Assembly: GCA_027489375.1 (NCBI GenBank)
Contig: JAIXZW010000012.1
Coordinates: 1-64,000 of the forward strand
Direction of reading: 5' to 3'
Length of the DNA: 64,000 nucleotides
DNA from: Paracoccaceae bacterium
GTDB taxonomy: Bacteria > Pseudomonadota > Alphaproteobacteria > Rhodobacterales > Rhodobacteraceae
In this document: piece after piece, positions 42,952 through 52,695 of the stretch
Layout of the letters: the number at the start of each line of letters is the position of its first letter
Position numbering within the stretch: the stretch's first letter is position 1
Made by a program: the position numbers and the translations under genes
The notes under the pieces: model-generated
Databases searched by the model: none
What the model was told of the DNA's origin: nothing
The model's input: only the letters and a program-made list of their open reading frames with translations

Positions 42952-43632
42952 ATGGCCAGCGACGTCGAGATCATCCCCGAATTGCGCGTTGCCGACGTGG
43001 CGGCGGCCGAAGCCATGCTCGCCCGCGTTTTCGGCTTTTCTTCCCACGCGGGTTTCATGACGCTCGGCTCGCAACGCATCGCGCTGGTGCAGGGGACGGG
43101 CGCATTGACCCACGGCGGGATCGACCATCTCGCCCTCGCCGTGTCGGACCTTCCCGCCGCCGTCGCTGCCATGTCGGCCAACGGGGCACAGCTTGAAGCC
43201 ACGACGCCCGAAGGCCCGCGAAGCATCGCGGAATTCTGGGATGCAGGCATCGCTTACGTGTTTCTTCGCGGGCCGGAAGGCGCCCGTATCGAACTGTGCC
43301 AGCGCCTGCCTGCGGAGACCCGCGCCGGACTGCCCGGTCACGACCATATCGGCATCCCCTGCACCGACATCGCCGCTTCGGTCGCATTTTTCGAAGACCT
43401 CGGCTGCGGGATACTCTCCAAGGTCAGCCTGCACCGCGACGATGGCGTGACCGAGGTGCGCTTTCTGTCCGCCGGCCGCAGCGTGGTCGAACTCTATGAA
43501 CCCCCGGCGTTGCGTGCGGAGAAACCCGCCTTCGCGCCGAACGGTTTCTGGTCCGGTCTGCGACTTCTCGGATCACGCCTGCCGAAGGGCTTGCGTACCG
43601 GACCCGACGGTCTGCGCGTCACCCTGCTCTGA
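42952..43632 (+). CDS. VOC (glyoxalase/dioxygenase-fold) family protein
   Basis: 226 residues with two paired VOC modules: IIPELRVADVAAAEAMLARV with GGIDHLALAVSDL, and GHDHIGIPCTDIAASVAFFE with SVVELYEP. Metal-ligand His and Glu positions are present (DHLALAV, ARIELCQ, HDHIGIP, VVELYE). The substrate is unknown; such folds include lactoylglutathione lyases and extradiol dioxygenases. Good AGGGAGCCAAGG leader. Its last 14 nt overlap the 3' end of the opposing phosphatase gene. Confidence 0.82.
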   Translation: MASDVEIIPELRVADVAAAEAMLARVFGFSSHAGFMTLGSQRIALVQGTGALTHGGIDHLALAVSDLPAAVAAMSANGAQLEATTPEGPRSIAEFWDAGIAYVFLRGPEGARIELCQRLPAETRAGLPGHDHIGIPCTDIAASVAFFEDLGCGILSKVSLHRDDGVTEVRFLSAGRSVVELYEPPALRAEKPAFAPNGFWSGLRLLGSRLPKGLRTGPDGLRVTLL

Positions 43633-44254
43633 CCAGCGCGGGCATCGCGTCCCAATGGTCAAAGGCCGCGTGGTGCGGCAACTGCGCCACCGCTGCGCTG
43701 CGATAACCTTGGGTGAAAAGAAGAAGCGGCACCCCTGCGGCGACGGCGGTTGCGGCATCGACCTCGCTGTCGCCCACAAAGACGGCCCCGCCTCCGATGC
43801 GCCGGACCGCTTCTACCAAGGGCGCAGGGTCGGGCTTGCGGACCGGCAGGGTATCCCCGCCCACGATGACGGAAAACCTTGCGCTCCATCCCAGATGCGC
43901 CAGCAATGTCCGCGTCGGGCCTTCGGGCTTGTTGGTACACAACCCGAGAGGAAGGCTGGACAAGGCATCAAGCGCCGCCTCCACCCCGTCATAGGGCCGC
44001 GTCAATCCGCCGGGGTCGTGTTCGTAGCGTTCGACGAATCTCGCGCACATCGCCGCATGCAGCGCCGCGTCCATTCCCGTGGCGGCGATCACCCGCGACA
44101 TCAGCACCGGCACCCCGCCGCCGATAAAGCCGCGGACGGTGGCAAAGGGCAGGGGGGCGACGCCCTCGTCCGCCAGAATGGCATTGACGCCCGCATGGAT
44201 ATCCGGCGCGGAATCGACCAGCGTTCCGTCCAGATCGAAAAGCACCGCCCGCAT
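43619..44254 (-). CDS. gph: HAD-family phosphatase, phosphoglycolate phosphatase-like
   Basis: 211 residues. HAD motif I VLFDLDGTLVDS (Asp7/Asp9), motif II LGLCTNKPEG, motif III Lys in VRKPDPAPL and motif IV VFVGDSEVDAATA; the cap domain lies between I and II. Sequence is closest in style to Gph/CbbZ, which removes phosphate from 2-phosphoglycolate formed by Rubisco oxygenation or DNA repair. Another small sugar-phosphate substrate is possible. It starts 2 nt after the FAD oxidoreductase stop and so is in one operon with it. Confidence 0.85.
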   Translation of the reverse strand: MRAVLFDLDGTLVDSAPDIHAGVNAILADEGVAPLPFATVRGFIGGGVPVLMSRVIAATGMDAALHAAMCARFVERYEHDPGGLTRPYDGVEAALDALSSLPLGLCTNKPEGPTRTLLAHLGWSARFSVIVGGDTLPVRKPDPAPLVEAVRRIGGGAVFVGDSEVDAATAVAAGVPLLLFTQGYRSAAVAQLPHHAAFDHWDAMPALVRAG

Positions 44255-44256
44255 CG

Positions 44257-45633
44257 TCACCGTCCCGTCAACCTGTTGCCAAGCCGCGCGAGCGCCGAGG
44301 GCGGTCCCCCTTTGGCCTCGGCGCGATCGGCTGCCGCGTAAAGCCTGTACATGCCGTGCACGCCAAGCCAGCGCAACGGCTCCGGCTCCCATTTGCGGGG
44401 GCTGCGGTTGACCCAAGGCAGTCGCGTCAACGCCGTCTCGCCGCCAACGACCAGATCGCACAGCGTCCGCCCCGAAAGGTTCGAGGTCGATACCCCGACG
44501 CCGACATAGCCCCCCGCCCAGCCGATCCGTGTCACGGGGTCGAAGCCGACGGTCGCGCACCAGTCGCGTGGCACGCCCAGAACCCCGCACCACGCATGGT
44601 CGATCCGTGCCGCCTTTGCCGCGGGAAAATGCCGGTGCAGGATGCCGACCAGACGCCGCACCGTTTCCGCATCCGGTGTGCCGTTCTCGTCGATGGCCGA
44701 TCCGAAGCGATAGGGCACCCCCCGTGCCCCCACGGTGATCCGGCCTTCGCGCGTCCGCTGGCAGTAGCAATAGGCATTGGCGAAATCGCCCAGTATTTCA
44801 TGGCCTTGCCAGCCGATCTTGTCCCATGCGTCCTTCCCCAGAGGTTCGGTCACGATCTGCGCCGAATTCATCGGCAACCACGCGCGCCGCAGGCCCGGCA
44901 GGCGCGCCGTGAACCCTTCGGTGCAGCGCAGGATGGTCCGCGCCGTGACCCGGCCCCGATCCGTCTCGACCAGACCCGATCCGAATGACGTGACCGCCGT
45001 TCCCTCGGCGATCCTGACCCCCATCCGCTCCACGACTGCCGCCAATCCGCGGACCAACTTCGCGGGCTGCACCCTTGCCACGCCTTCGACCACCATCCCG
45101 CCCAGCGTGCCCGGAATGTCCACCCGCGCCCGCGCCGCTCCGGCCGCCACGAAATGCGCCCGCTCCTCGCCCCATTTGCGCCGGTGCGCCACCTCTGCCT
45201 TGGCGCGTTCGAGTTGCGCCGGATGCGTGGCGACCATCAACTCGTCGGTGCGCAGGATGTCCGCCTCGATCCCTTCCGTCTCGGCCACGCGGATCACCTC
45301 GTCCACCGTGCCGTTCATGGCCTGCACCATCGCACGCACGGCGGCTTCGCTCGATCCTTTCAGATACTTCTCGTGGCTCCACGCGAAGCCGCCCGAAAGC
45401 CAGCCCCCGTTCCGCCCCGAGGCGCCGAATCCCGCGAATTCCTTTTCCACCACCACGATCGACAGCGTCGGGTCCGCAAGTTTGAGGTAATAGGCCGACC
45501 AAAGCCCCGTATAGCCCGCACCGATGATGCAGACATCGCAGTCCGTATCGCCATCAAGCGCCGCCCGCCGTTCGGGCAGGCCGATATCCGCATACCAGAA
45601 GGAAACGTCACCAAGACGGGCAGGGCGTGTCAT
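44257..45633 (-). CDS. FAD-dependent amine oxidase (DAO family)
   Basis: 458 residues. N-terminal GxGxxG FAD motif in DVCIIGAGYTGLWSAYYL at about residue 35, the second FAD motif GASGRNGGWLSGG, and the C-terminal GWAGGYVGVGVSTSNLSGRT segment characteristic of DAO enzymes similar to gamma-glutamylputrescine oxidase (PuuB) and other amine/amino-acid oxidases. It would oxidise a C-N bond and pass electrons to oxygen. The substrate is unknown. Confidence 0.86.
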   Translation of the reverse strand: MTRPARLGDVSFWYADIGLPERRAALDGDTDCDVCIIGAGYTGLWSAYYLKLADPTLSIVVVEKEFAGFGASGRNGGWLSGGFAWSHEKYLKGSSEAAVRAMVQAMNGTVDEVIRVAETEGIEADILRTDELMVATHPAQLERAKAEVAHRRKWGEERAHFVAAGAARARVDIPGTLGGMVVEGVARVQPAKLVRGLAAVVERMGVRIAEGTAVTSFGSGLVETDRGRVTARTILRCTEGFTARLPGLRRAWLPMNSAQIVTEPLGKDAWDKIGWQGHEILGDFANAYCYCQRTREGRITVGARGVPYRFGSAIDENGTPDAETVRRLVGILHRHFPAAKAARIDHAWCGVLGVPRDWCATVGFDPVTRIGWAGGYVGVGVSTSNLSGRTLCDLVVGGETALTRLPWVNRSPRKWEPEPLRWLGVHGMYRLYAAADRAEAKGGPPSALARLGNRLTGR

Positions 45634-45805
45634 GCATTCAGCCTAACCCGCTGCCCGCCGATGTCGGTCTTGAAAACGACAAGGCCCGTCGCATCGGGAC
45701 CCGTGCCGCTCTGCCGTGCGAAAAAGACGGCAATGGACCCTGCACCGATTCCTTGTTGCGCGGCGGGGCGGTCGCTGTAGCGTGACGGCGGGCAGGAGGA
45801 GACGC

Positions 45806-46951
45806 ATGGACGCTTTCGCAAGGCTGTCGCTGGTGGCACAGGCCTCGGTCGACGTGGCCGAGCCGCACCCTGTCCGTGCGCTGGAAGCGGCCTTGGGTGC
45901 GGGTCCCTTTGCCGTGGTGATCCTGTTCATCTCGCCCGAGGTGGACATGGACCGGCTTGCAGGGCGTATGGCCGACCGTTTCGGCGGCGCGCCGGTGATC
46001 GGTTGCACCACGGCAGGGGAGCTTTCCGGCAGCGGCTATACCGAAGGCGAGATCGTCGCCGTGGGCCTTCCGGCCGCGCATTTCGCCGCCGATGTGCTGC
46101 TGATCCCCGATCTTTCGGTGCTGGAGCGCGAAACGCTGATCGGCGAGCTGATCCGGCGGCGGCAATCGCTGGCGCGGCAGCGGGCGGGATGGCAGGGGGA
46201 ATTCGCCTTTCTCATGGTCGACGGGCTGTCGGTGCAGGAGGATGCGCTGGCCTCGGCCCTTGCCAGCGGGCTTGGCCCCGTGCCGCTGTTCGGCGGCAGC
46301 GCGGGGGACGGGACGCGCTTCAAGCAGACCTTCGTGCTGCATGGCGGGCAGGCCTTGCAGAACGCTGCCGTGCTGACGCTGGTGCGCACCGATTGCCGCG
46401 TGAAGGTGTTCAGCCTCGACCATCTTGTCCCGACCGAGCGGCGGATGGTGGTGACGGGGGCAGACCCCGCGCGGCGCGTGGTGCGCATGATCAATGCCGA
46501 ACCCGCGGCGCAGGAATATGCGCGGCTCTTGGGCAAGGACCCCGCGCAACTGACGACATTCACCTTCGCCGCCCATCCCGTGGTGGTCAGGATCGGTGGC
46601 AAGCATCACGTTCGGGCCATCCAGCAGGTCGGAGAGAACGGCGACCTCGTCTTCTTCTCGGCCATCGACGAAGGGGTCGTGCTGACGCTGGCCGAACCTC
46701 GGGACATGGTGGCGCATCTGGCGTCGGAAATGGCGGCACTTTCGGCCAAGGGGCGGCCCGAGGTCATCTTGGCCTGCGACTGCATCCTGCGGCGGATGGA
46801 GGCGCAAGAGAAGCAGAAGACCGGGGCGGTGTCGGCCATCCTGCGCGAGAACCGCGTGGTCGGGTTTTCGACCTATGGCGAGCAGTTGAATTCGATGCAC
46901 GTCAACCAGACCATGACGGGCGTCGCCATCTATCCGCCGGACGCGCCCTGA
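45806..46951 (+). CDS. FIST-domain sensor protein (NosP-like)
   Basis: 381 residues, the full FIST_N plus FIST_C arrangement: VVILFISPEVDMDRLAGRMA, PVIGCTTAGELSGSGYTEGE, PLFGGSAGDGTRFKQTFVLH, then MMVVTGADPARRVVRMINAE-like sequence and VGFSTYGEQLNSMHVNQTMT. A FIST protein directly upstream of and overlapping a PAS-containing hybrid kinase is the arrangement of NosP/NahK in Pseudomonas, where NosP binds haem and nitric oxide and controls the kinase. Strong AGGAGGAG ribosome-binding site. Haem binding here is inferred from that pairing only. Confidence 0.85.
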   Translation: MDAFARLSLVAQASVDVAEPHPVRALEAALGAGPFAVVILFISPEVDMDRLAGRMADRFGGAPVIGCTTAGELSGSGYTEGEIVAVGLPAAHFAADVLLIPDLSVLERETLIGELIRRRQSLARQRAGWQGEFAFLMVDGLSVQEDALASALASGLGPVPLFGGSAGDGTRFKQTFVLHGGQALQNAAVLTLVRTDCRVKVFSLDHLVPTERRMVVTGADPARRVVRMINAEPAAQEYARLLGKDPAQLTTFTFAAHPVVVRIGGKHHVRAIQQVGENGDLVFFSAIDEGVVLTLAEPRDMVAHLASEMAALSAKGRPEVILACDCILRRMEAQEKQKTGAVSAILRENRVVGFSTYGEQLNSMHVNQTMTGVAIYPPDAP

Positions 46952-49149
46952 TGGAAACGCTGATCAACCCCGCCGACAGCCCCGAGCGGCAGACCGAGAA
47001 GCTTCTGACCATCGCAAAGGTGCTGATGCGGCGGGTGGAACAGATCACCGACGATTCGGGTGCTGCCTATGCCCAGTTCCAGCGGGCGGCGATGCTCGAG
47101 GATCAGGTGCGCGAACGCACCCGCGATCTGGAACGCGCGCTCGATCTTTTGAACGACTCCAACGCCCAGCTTGCGCAAGCCAACCGCGAGACGGAGGCGG
47201 CACGGCAGAACCTCGCCAATGCCATCGAGACGGTGCAGGAGGGGTTCGCGCTGTTCGATGCGGATGACGTGCTGGTCATGTGCAACTCGCGCTTCGGGCT
47301 TTACATGGCCGATGTGCGACCGCATCTGAAACCGGGTTTGCGCTTTGGCGATTATGTCGGGCTGGTCAGCCGGTCGCGGTTTCTCGAGCTTCCGGCGGGC
47401 GAGCGGCCCGAGGATTGGGCCGTGGCGCGGCAGCGGCGGCATCAGGACCGGCATGTGATGTTCAACGTGGCCATGACCCGCGACCGCTGGGTGCAGGTGT
47501 CCGAGCATCGCACGGGGGACGGGGGGACCGTCATTCTCCAGACCGATGTGACCGAGATCATCCGGCTGGAGCGGCTGGAGCGGGGCAAGCTTCTGGACGA
47601 TCAGGCGCGGGTGATCCGCGCCACGCTTGACCATATCGGGCAGGGGGTCTGCATCTTCGACGCCGAGGCGCGGCTGGTGGGGTGGAACCAGCGGCTGGGG
47701 CAGTTGCTGGCGATCCCGATGGCGCGGTTCCGCATGGGGACGGGGTTCGATGCGGTGATCGACCGTTTCCGCCCCGATTTCCGCTTTGGCGCGGGGATGG
47801 ACGAGGGGCGGCTGGCCGATTGGGTTGCCGCGCGGCGGCGCGGGGCGCTGCGCTTCGAGTTGCGGCGCGATGCCGAGATGATCCTCGACGTCTTTGCCGA
47901 AGGGATGCCGGACGGCGGTTTCGTGATGAGCTTTACCGATGTGACGGCGGAGCGGGCGGCGATCGAAGGCCTGAGCCGCGCGAATGAAACGCTGGAAGCG
48001 CGGGTGATGGCGCGGACGCTCGAGTTGGAGGATGCGCTGGGGAATGCCGAACGCGCCAATGCCTCGCGTTCGCGTTTCGTGGCGGCGGCGAGCCATGACC
48101 TGTTGCAGCCCCTGTCGGCGGCGAAGCTGTTTCTGTCCTCTATCGGGGACGAGGGGCTGACGCCGCTTGCGCGCGGGGCGCTCGACAAGGCGCAGAATGC
48201 GCTGGTGTCGGTCGAGGGGATTCTGGGCGCGTTGCTGGATATTTCCAAGCTGGAAAGCGGGAAGGCGGCGGTGACGGTGGGTCCGGTGCGGCTGGACCGG
48301 TTGCTGTCGCAGCTCAACGACGAATTCGGGGCCATTGCGGCGGCGAAGGGCTTGGCCTTCCGCGTGGTGGGGTCGGGGGCGGTGGTGGCATCGGATGCGG
48401 CCTATCTGCGGCGGATCTTGCAGAACCTGATCGGGAACGCGATTCGCTATACCGAGCGGGGGCGTGTGCTGGTCGGCGTGCGGCGGGCGGGGCCGATGCT
48501 GCGGATCGAGGTCAGCGACACGGGGCCGGGGATTCCCGAAGAGGCGCAGGACGATATCTTCAAGGAATTCCACCGACTGAACGCCCAGGCCTCGGCGTCC
48601 GAGGGGTTGGGGCTGGGGCTGGCCATCGTGGAGCGGGCCTGTGCGCTGCTGGGCCATCCGCTGGGCCTGCGGTCGGTTGTGGGGCGGGGCACGACCTTCA
48701 TGGTGCAGGTCCCCCGCTACGAAGGTCGCGAGGTCGTGACCGAGGTGGCGCGGATCGAAACGGCGCCGGTGACAATGGAGGGGCGGATCGTCTTTCTGGT
48801 GGAGAACGATGCCGAATTGCGCCGCGCGATGGGGCTGTTGCTGGAGAAATGGGGGCTGAGCGTGCTTGAGGCGTCAAGCGGCGAAGCGGCGCTCGACCTG
48901 CTCGACGAACTCGGTATCCTGCCCGACTGTTTCCTTGTGGATCAAGACCTTGGCGCAGGAATGGACGGGTTGTCCTTTCTTGCGGCCACGCGGGCGCGGC
49001 ACGGGGCGGTTCCGGCGCGTCTGGTCACGGCGCTGCGCGGCGCAGAACTTTCCGCACGTGCAGCGGCGGCAGGGATAGGTTTGATGGCAAAACCCATCGA
49101 CGCCCGCGCCTTGCAAGCCTTCGTTGCGGGGGTCGCGGTGCGGTCCTAG
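46951..49149 (+). CDS. PAS-containing hybrid histidine kinase (NahK-like)
   Basis: 732 residues, no membrane helices. Coiled coil at 45-95, two PAS domains (about 92-205 and 225-335: AIETVQEGFALFDADDVLV, LDHIGQGVCIFDAEARLVGW), a second coil, HisKA with His382 (FVAAASHDLLQPLSAAKLFL), HATPase (NLIGNAIRYTERG, VSDTGPGIP, GLGLGLAIVERA) and a C-terminal receiver domain with Asp664 (CFLVDQDLG). The ASHDLLQPL box and domain order match NahK-type kinases. The start overlaps the FIST stop (TGATG). It is likely inhibited or activated by the FIST partner. Confidence 0.9.
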   Translation: METLINPADSPERQTEKLLTIAKVLMRRVEQITDDSGAAYAQFQRAAMLEDQVRERTRDLERALDLLNDSNAQLAQANRETEAARQNLANAIETVQEGFALFDADDVLVMCNSRFGLYMADVRPHLKPGLRFGDYVGLVSRSRFLELPAGERPEDWAVARQRRHQDRHVMFNVAMTRDRWVQVSEHRTGDGGTVILQTDVTEIIRLERLERGKLLDDQARVIRATLDHIGQGVCIFDAEARLVGWNQRLGQLLAIPMARFRMGTGFDAVIDRFRPDFRFGAGMDEGRLADWVAARRRGALRFELRRDAEMILDVFAEGMPDGGFVMSFTDVTAERAAIEGLSRANETLEARVMARTLELEDALGNAERANASRSRFVAAASHDLLQPLSAAKLFLSSIGDEGLTPLARGALDKAQNALVSVEGILGALLDISKLESGKAAVTVGPVRLDRLLSQLNDEFGAIAAAKGLAFRVVGSGAVVASDAAYLRRILQNLIGNAIRYTERGRVLVGVRRAGPMLRIEVSDTGPGIPEEAQDDIFKEFHRLNAQASASEGLGLGLAIVERACALLGHPLGLRSVVGRGTTFMVQVPRYEGREVVTEVARIETAPVTMEGRIVFLVENDAELRRAMGLLLEKWGLSVLEASSGEAALDLLDELGILPDCFLVDQDLGAGMDGLSFLAATRARHGAVPARLVTALRGAELSARAAAAGIGLMAKPIDARALQAFVAGVAVRS

Positions 49150-49219
49150 CCTCTACGACCTTTGGCCGATTGCGCCGAGACGCGGGTCGCATAGACTTCT
49201 GCCAAAATCAGGGGGGACC

Positions 49220-49753
49220 ATGCAGCTTACCGACCACCGCGACATCAACGCCGATCCGCAAACCGTCTGGGCGGCGATCCTGAACCCCGACGTTCTGAAA
49301 GACTGCGTTCCGGGCTGCGAAAGCATGACCGGCACCCCCGACACGCAATTCGAAGCGGTGGTGACGCAGAAGGTCGGCCCCGTGAAGGCGACGTTCAAGG
49401 GTGTCGTCACGCTCTCCGACATGGTGCCGGGCCAGTCGCTGCGCATCAGCGGCGAAGGCAAGGGCGGGCCTGCGGGCTTTGCCAAGGGCGGGGCCAATGT
49501 CACGCTGACGGCCATCGAGGGCGGCACGCGCCTGTCCTACGAGGTGGAAGCCAGCGTCGGCGGCAAGATCGCCCAGCTTGGCAGCCGCATCATCGACGGT
49601 TTCGCCAAGAAGATGGCCGACGAATTCTTCACCCGCTTTCAGGAGGCCGTCGAAGGTCCGGCGGAGGAAGACGCTGACGAAGAGGGTGCCGAAGAGGGTG
49701 CCGAAGGTGACGGCGAAAAGAAAAAAGGCTGGTTCAAACGCCTGATCGGTTGA
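49220..49753 (+). CDS. coxG: CoxG/SRPBCC family carbon-monoxide dehydrogenase accessory protein
   Basis: 177 residues. The CoxG domain (residues 1-145: [28 protein letters not shown]) is a START/SRPBCC lipid-binding fold. The C-terminus is very acidic (residues 148-170, [12 protein letters not shown]) and then basic with WFKRLIG, a possible membrane anchor as in CoxG, which tethers CO dehydrogenase to the membrane. First gene of the cluster coxG-S-L-M. Confidence 0.85.
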   Translation: MQLTDHRDINADPQTVWAAILNPDVLKDCVPGCESMTGTPDTQFEAVVTQKVGPVKATFKGVVTLSDMVPGQSLRISGEGKGGPAGFAKGGANVTLTAIEGGTRLSYEVEASVGGKIAQLGSRIIDGFAKKMADEFFTRFQEAVEGPAEEDADEEGAEEGAEGDGEKKKGWFKRLIG

Positions 49754-49802
49754 TTTTCGGTCCGGCTTTGGCTGGACTGTCGGGTATAACAGGGAGGAAA
49801 AC

Positions 49803-50288
49803 ATGACGAAAGTCACGATGACCGTGAACGGCAAGGCCGTTTCGGGCGAGGTCGAGGGGCGCACGCTCCTGTCGGCCTTTCTGCGCGAGGGGCTGGGCCT
49901 GACCGGCACGCATGTCGGCTGCGATACGTCGCAATGCGGCGCCTGCGTCGTCCATGTCGATGGCAAGGCGGTGAAGTCCTGCACCATGTTCGCGCTGGAT
50001 GCGGCGGGGTCCACGGTCAAGACCATCGAAGGCATGAACAATCCCGACGGATCGCTCGGCACGCTCCAGCAGGCGTTCCAGAATTACCACGGGCTGCAAT
50101 GCGGCTTCTGCACGCCGGGCATGGTGATGTCCTCGGCGGCGCTGCTGGCCGAGAACCCCAAGCCGACCGAGGCCGAGGTGCGCCATTACCTCGAAGGGAA
50201 CATCTGCCGCTGCACGGGGTATCATAACATCGTCAAGGCCGTTCTGGCGGCGTCCGGTCAGGACGTGCCTGCGGTCGCGGCGGAATAA
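49803..50288 (+). CDS. coxS: [2Fe-2S] subunit of a xanthine dehydrogenase/form II CO dehydrogenase-family enzyme
   Basis: 161 residues. The N-terminal plant-type cluster is bound by Cys40, 45, 48 and 60 ([15 protein letters not shown]) and the C-terminal cluster by Cys99, 102, 134 and 136 ([18 protein letters not shown]). It relays electrons from the molybdenum site to the FAD subunit. Preceded by GGGAGGAAAAC; 14 nt upstream of coxL. Confidence 0.93.
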   Translation: MTKVTMTVNGKAVSGEVEGRTLLSAFLREGLGLTGTHVGCDTSQCGACVVHVDGKAVKSCTMFALDAAGSTVKTIEGMNNPDGSLGTLQQAFQNYHGLQCGFCTPGMVMSSAALLAENPKPTEAEVRHYLEGNICRCTGYHNIVKAVLAASGQDVPAVAAE

Positions 50289-50302
50289 GGGAGGGGGAGC
50301 AT

Positions 50303-52681
50303 ATGCCGAAGGATTACGGGATCGGCGCCAGCACCAAGCGGCGCGAGGATATCCGCTTTCTGAGCGGGTTGGGCAATTATACCGACGACATCAACGTCGC
50401 GGGCCAGAGCTATGCGGCCTTTGTCCGCTCGACCGTGGCGCATGGCAAGATCAAGAAGGTGGCGACCGAGGCGGCGAAAGCCATGCCGGGGGTCTTGGGT
50501 GTTTTCACCGGCGAGGATTTCAAGGATGTCGGCAGCAACCCCGCGGGTTGGCTGATCCACAGCCGCGACGGCTCGCCCATGCATGAACCCAAGCGCCCCG
50601 TTCTGGCCTATGGCAAGGTGCGCCATGTCGGTGACGCCTATGCCTGCGTCGTGGCGGAAACGCTGCAACAGGCCAAGGATGCCGTGCAGCGCATCGCGGA
50701 CGAGAGCGAGATCGACGAACTTCCCGCCATCGTCGACATGGCACAGGCCTTGGCCAACAGCGCCAACCGCGTGCATGACGAGATGCCCGGCAACCAGGTC
50801 TTCGACTGGGGCTGGATCGAGGACAACCGCGCCAAGACCGACGAAGCCTTTGCCTCGGCCCCGCATGTGACCACGCTGGAACTGGTGAACAACCGTCTGG
50901 TGCCGAACGCGATGGAGCCGCGCGCCTCCATCGGCGAATTCAACCACGGCACGGGCGACTGGAAGCTGACCACGACCAGCCAGAACCCGCATGTGACGCG
51001 GATTTTGATCGCGGCCTTCGTTCTGGGCATCCCCGAGAACAAGCTGACCGTGGTGGCCCCCGATGTGGGCGGCGGCTTCGGGTCGAAGATCTACCACTAC
51101 GGCGAGGAAGCGACCGTGCTTCTGGCCGCCAAGGCGCTGCGCCGTCCGGTGAAATGGGTGGCGGAACGGTCGGAAAGCTTCATGACCGACGCGCATGGCC
51201 GCGACCATGTCACGAAGATCCAGCTTGCCTGCGACAAGCAAGGCAACTTCATCGCCTTCCGCACCGAGACGATGGCGAACGTCGGCGCCTATCTGTCGAA
51301 CTTTGCCCCCGTCACCCCGACCTTCCTGCACGGCACGCTGATGGCCGGACCCTACAAGGTGCCGAACGTATATGTGAACGTGAAGGCGGTGATGACCAAT
51401 ACCGCACCGGTCGATGCCTATCGCGGCGCGGGGCGGCCCGAGGCGACCTATTCGCTCGAGCGTGTCATCGACAAGATGTGCCGCGAGCTGAACCTTGACC
51501 CGTTCGAGGTGCGGCGCAAGAACTTCGTCACCACGGACATGTTCCCCTACACCACGCCGGTGGCGCTGGTTTACGACACCGGCAACTACCACGCCACGCT
51601 CGACAAGGCGATGGAGCTGGGCGATGTGGCGGGCTTCGAGAAGCGCCGCGCCGAAAGCGCCAAGCGCGGCAAGCTGCGCGGCATGGGGCTTTCGACATGG
51701 ATCGAGGCTTGCGGCATCGCGCCTTCGCACCTTGTCGGGATGCTGGGCAGCCGCGTCGGCCTTTATGACGCGGCAACGGTGCGGGTGAATGCGACGGGCA
51801 GCATTTCGGTGATGACCGGCGCGCATAGCCACGGGCAGGGACACGAGACGGTCTTTGCCCAGATCGTCGCCGACAAGCTGGGCATCCCCGACAGCTCGGT
51901 CGAGATCGTGCATGGCGACACGTCGAAGATTCCCTTCGGCATGGGGTCCTACGGGTCGCGGTCGCTGGCGGTTTGCGGGTCGGCCATGACGCGGGCGGTC
52001 GACAAGATCATCGCCAAGGGCAAGAAGATCGCGGCGCATATGCTGGAAGCGGCGGAAAGCGACATCACCTTTGCCGATGGCAAGTTCAGTGTCGCAGGGA
52101 CGGACAAGGCCAAGACCTTCGGCGAGATCGCCTTCTCGGCCTATGTTCCGCACAACTACCCGCTGGAAACGCTGGAACCGGGGCTGGAAGAGACGGCCTT
52201 CTACGATCCGGCCAACTTCACCTATCCCGCAGGCGCCTATATCTGCGAGGTCGAGGTCGATCCCGACACCGGCAAGGTGGATATCTGTTCCTTCACCTGC
52301 GCCGACGACTTCGGCAACGTGATGAACCCGATGATCGTCGAAGGTCAGGTTCATGGCGGTGTGGGGCAGGGCATCGGGCAGGCGCTGCTGGAAAACACGG
52401 TCTATGACGAGAACGGCCAGCTTCTGACCGGTTCCTACATGGATTACGCCATGCCGCGCGCCGATGACGTGCCGTTCTATACGGTGGACGCATCCTGCGC
52501 GACGCCCTGCACGCACAACCCGCTCGGGGTGAAGGGCTGCGGCGAGGCGGGGGCCATCGGTTCGCCTCCGGCAGTCGTCAACGCGGTGATCGACGCGCTC
52601 CAGCGCGGCGGCCACAAGAACGTGACCCATATCGACATGCCTGTCAGCCCCGCGCGGGTCTGGTCGGCGATCAACGCCTGA
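50303..52681 (+). CDS. coxL: Molybdopterin-binding large subunit, form II CoxL-like
   Basis: 792 residues. Full xanthine-oxidase-family large subunit: VGGGFGSKIYHYGEEATV, the active-site loop AYRGAGRPEATY at about 370, TGAHSHGQGHET, GSYGSRSLAVCG, and the catalytic Glu region VKGCGEAGAIGSPP near 745. Genuine aerobic CO dehydrogenases (form I) have AYXCSFR in the active-site loop; AYRGAGR marks form II, whose physiological substrate is mostly unknown and may be a purine, aldehyde or aromatic N-heterocycle. The gene order S-L-M is also that of form II. Confidence 0.9.
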   Translation: MPKDYGIGASTKRREDIRFLSGLGNYTDDINVAGQSYAAFVRSTVAHGKIKKVATEAAKAMPGVLGVFTGEDFKDVGSNPAGWLIHSRDGSPMHEPKRPVLAYGKVRHVGDAYACVVAETLQQAKDAVQRIADESEIDELPAIVDMAQALANSANRVHDEMPGNQVFDWGWIEDNRAKTDEAFASAPHVTTLELVNNRLVPNAMEPRASIGEFNHGTGDWKLTTTSQNPHVTRILIAAFVLGIPENKLTVVAPDVGGGFGSKIYHYGEEATVLLAAKALRRPVKWVAERSESFMTDAHGRDHVTKIQLACDKQGNFIAFRTETMANVGAYLSNFAPVTPTFLHGTLMAGPYKVPNVYVNVKAVMTNTAPVDAYRGAGRPEATYSLERVIDKMCRELNLDPFEVRRKNFVTTDMFPYTTPVALVYDTGNYHATLDKAMELGDVAGFEKRRAESAKRGKLRGMGLSTWIEACGIAPSHLVGMLGSRVGLYDAATVRVNATGSISVMTGAHSHGQGHETVFAQIVADKLGIPDSSVEIVHGDTSKIPFGMGSYGSRSLAVCGSAMTRAVDKIIAKGKKIAAHMLEAAESDITFADGKFSVAGTDKAKTFGEIAFSAYVPHNYPLETLEPGLEETAFYDPANFTYPAGAYICEVEVDPDTGKVDICSFTCADDFGNVMNPMIVEGQVHGGVGQGIGQALLENTVYDENGQLLTGSYMDYAMPRADDVPFYTVDASCATPCTHNPLGVKGCGEAGAIGSPPAVVNAVIDALQRGGHKNVTHIDMPVSPARVWSAINA

Positions 52682-52695
52682 AGGGAGGGTGAAAG

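Noticed and set aside
50303-52681. Genuine aerobic CO dehydrogenase
   Set aside because: The active-site loop AYRGAGR and S-L-M gene order are those of form II enzymes.
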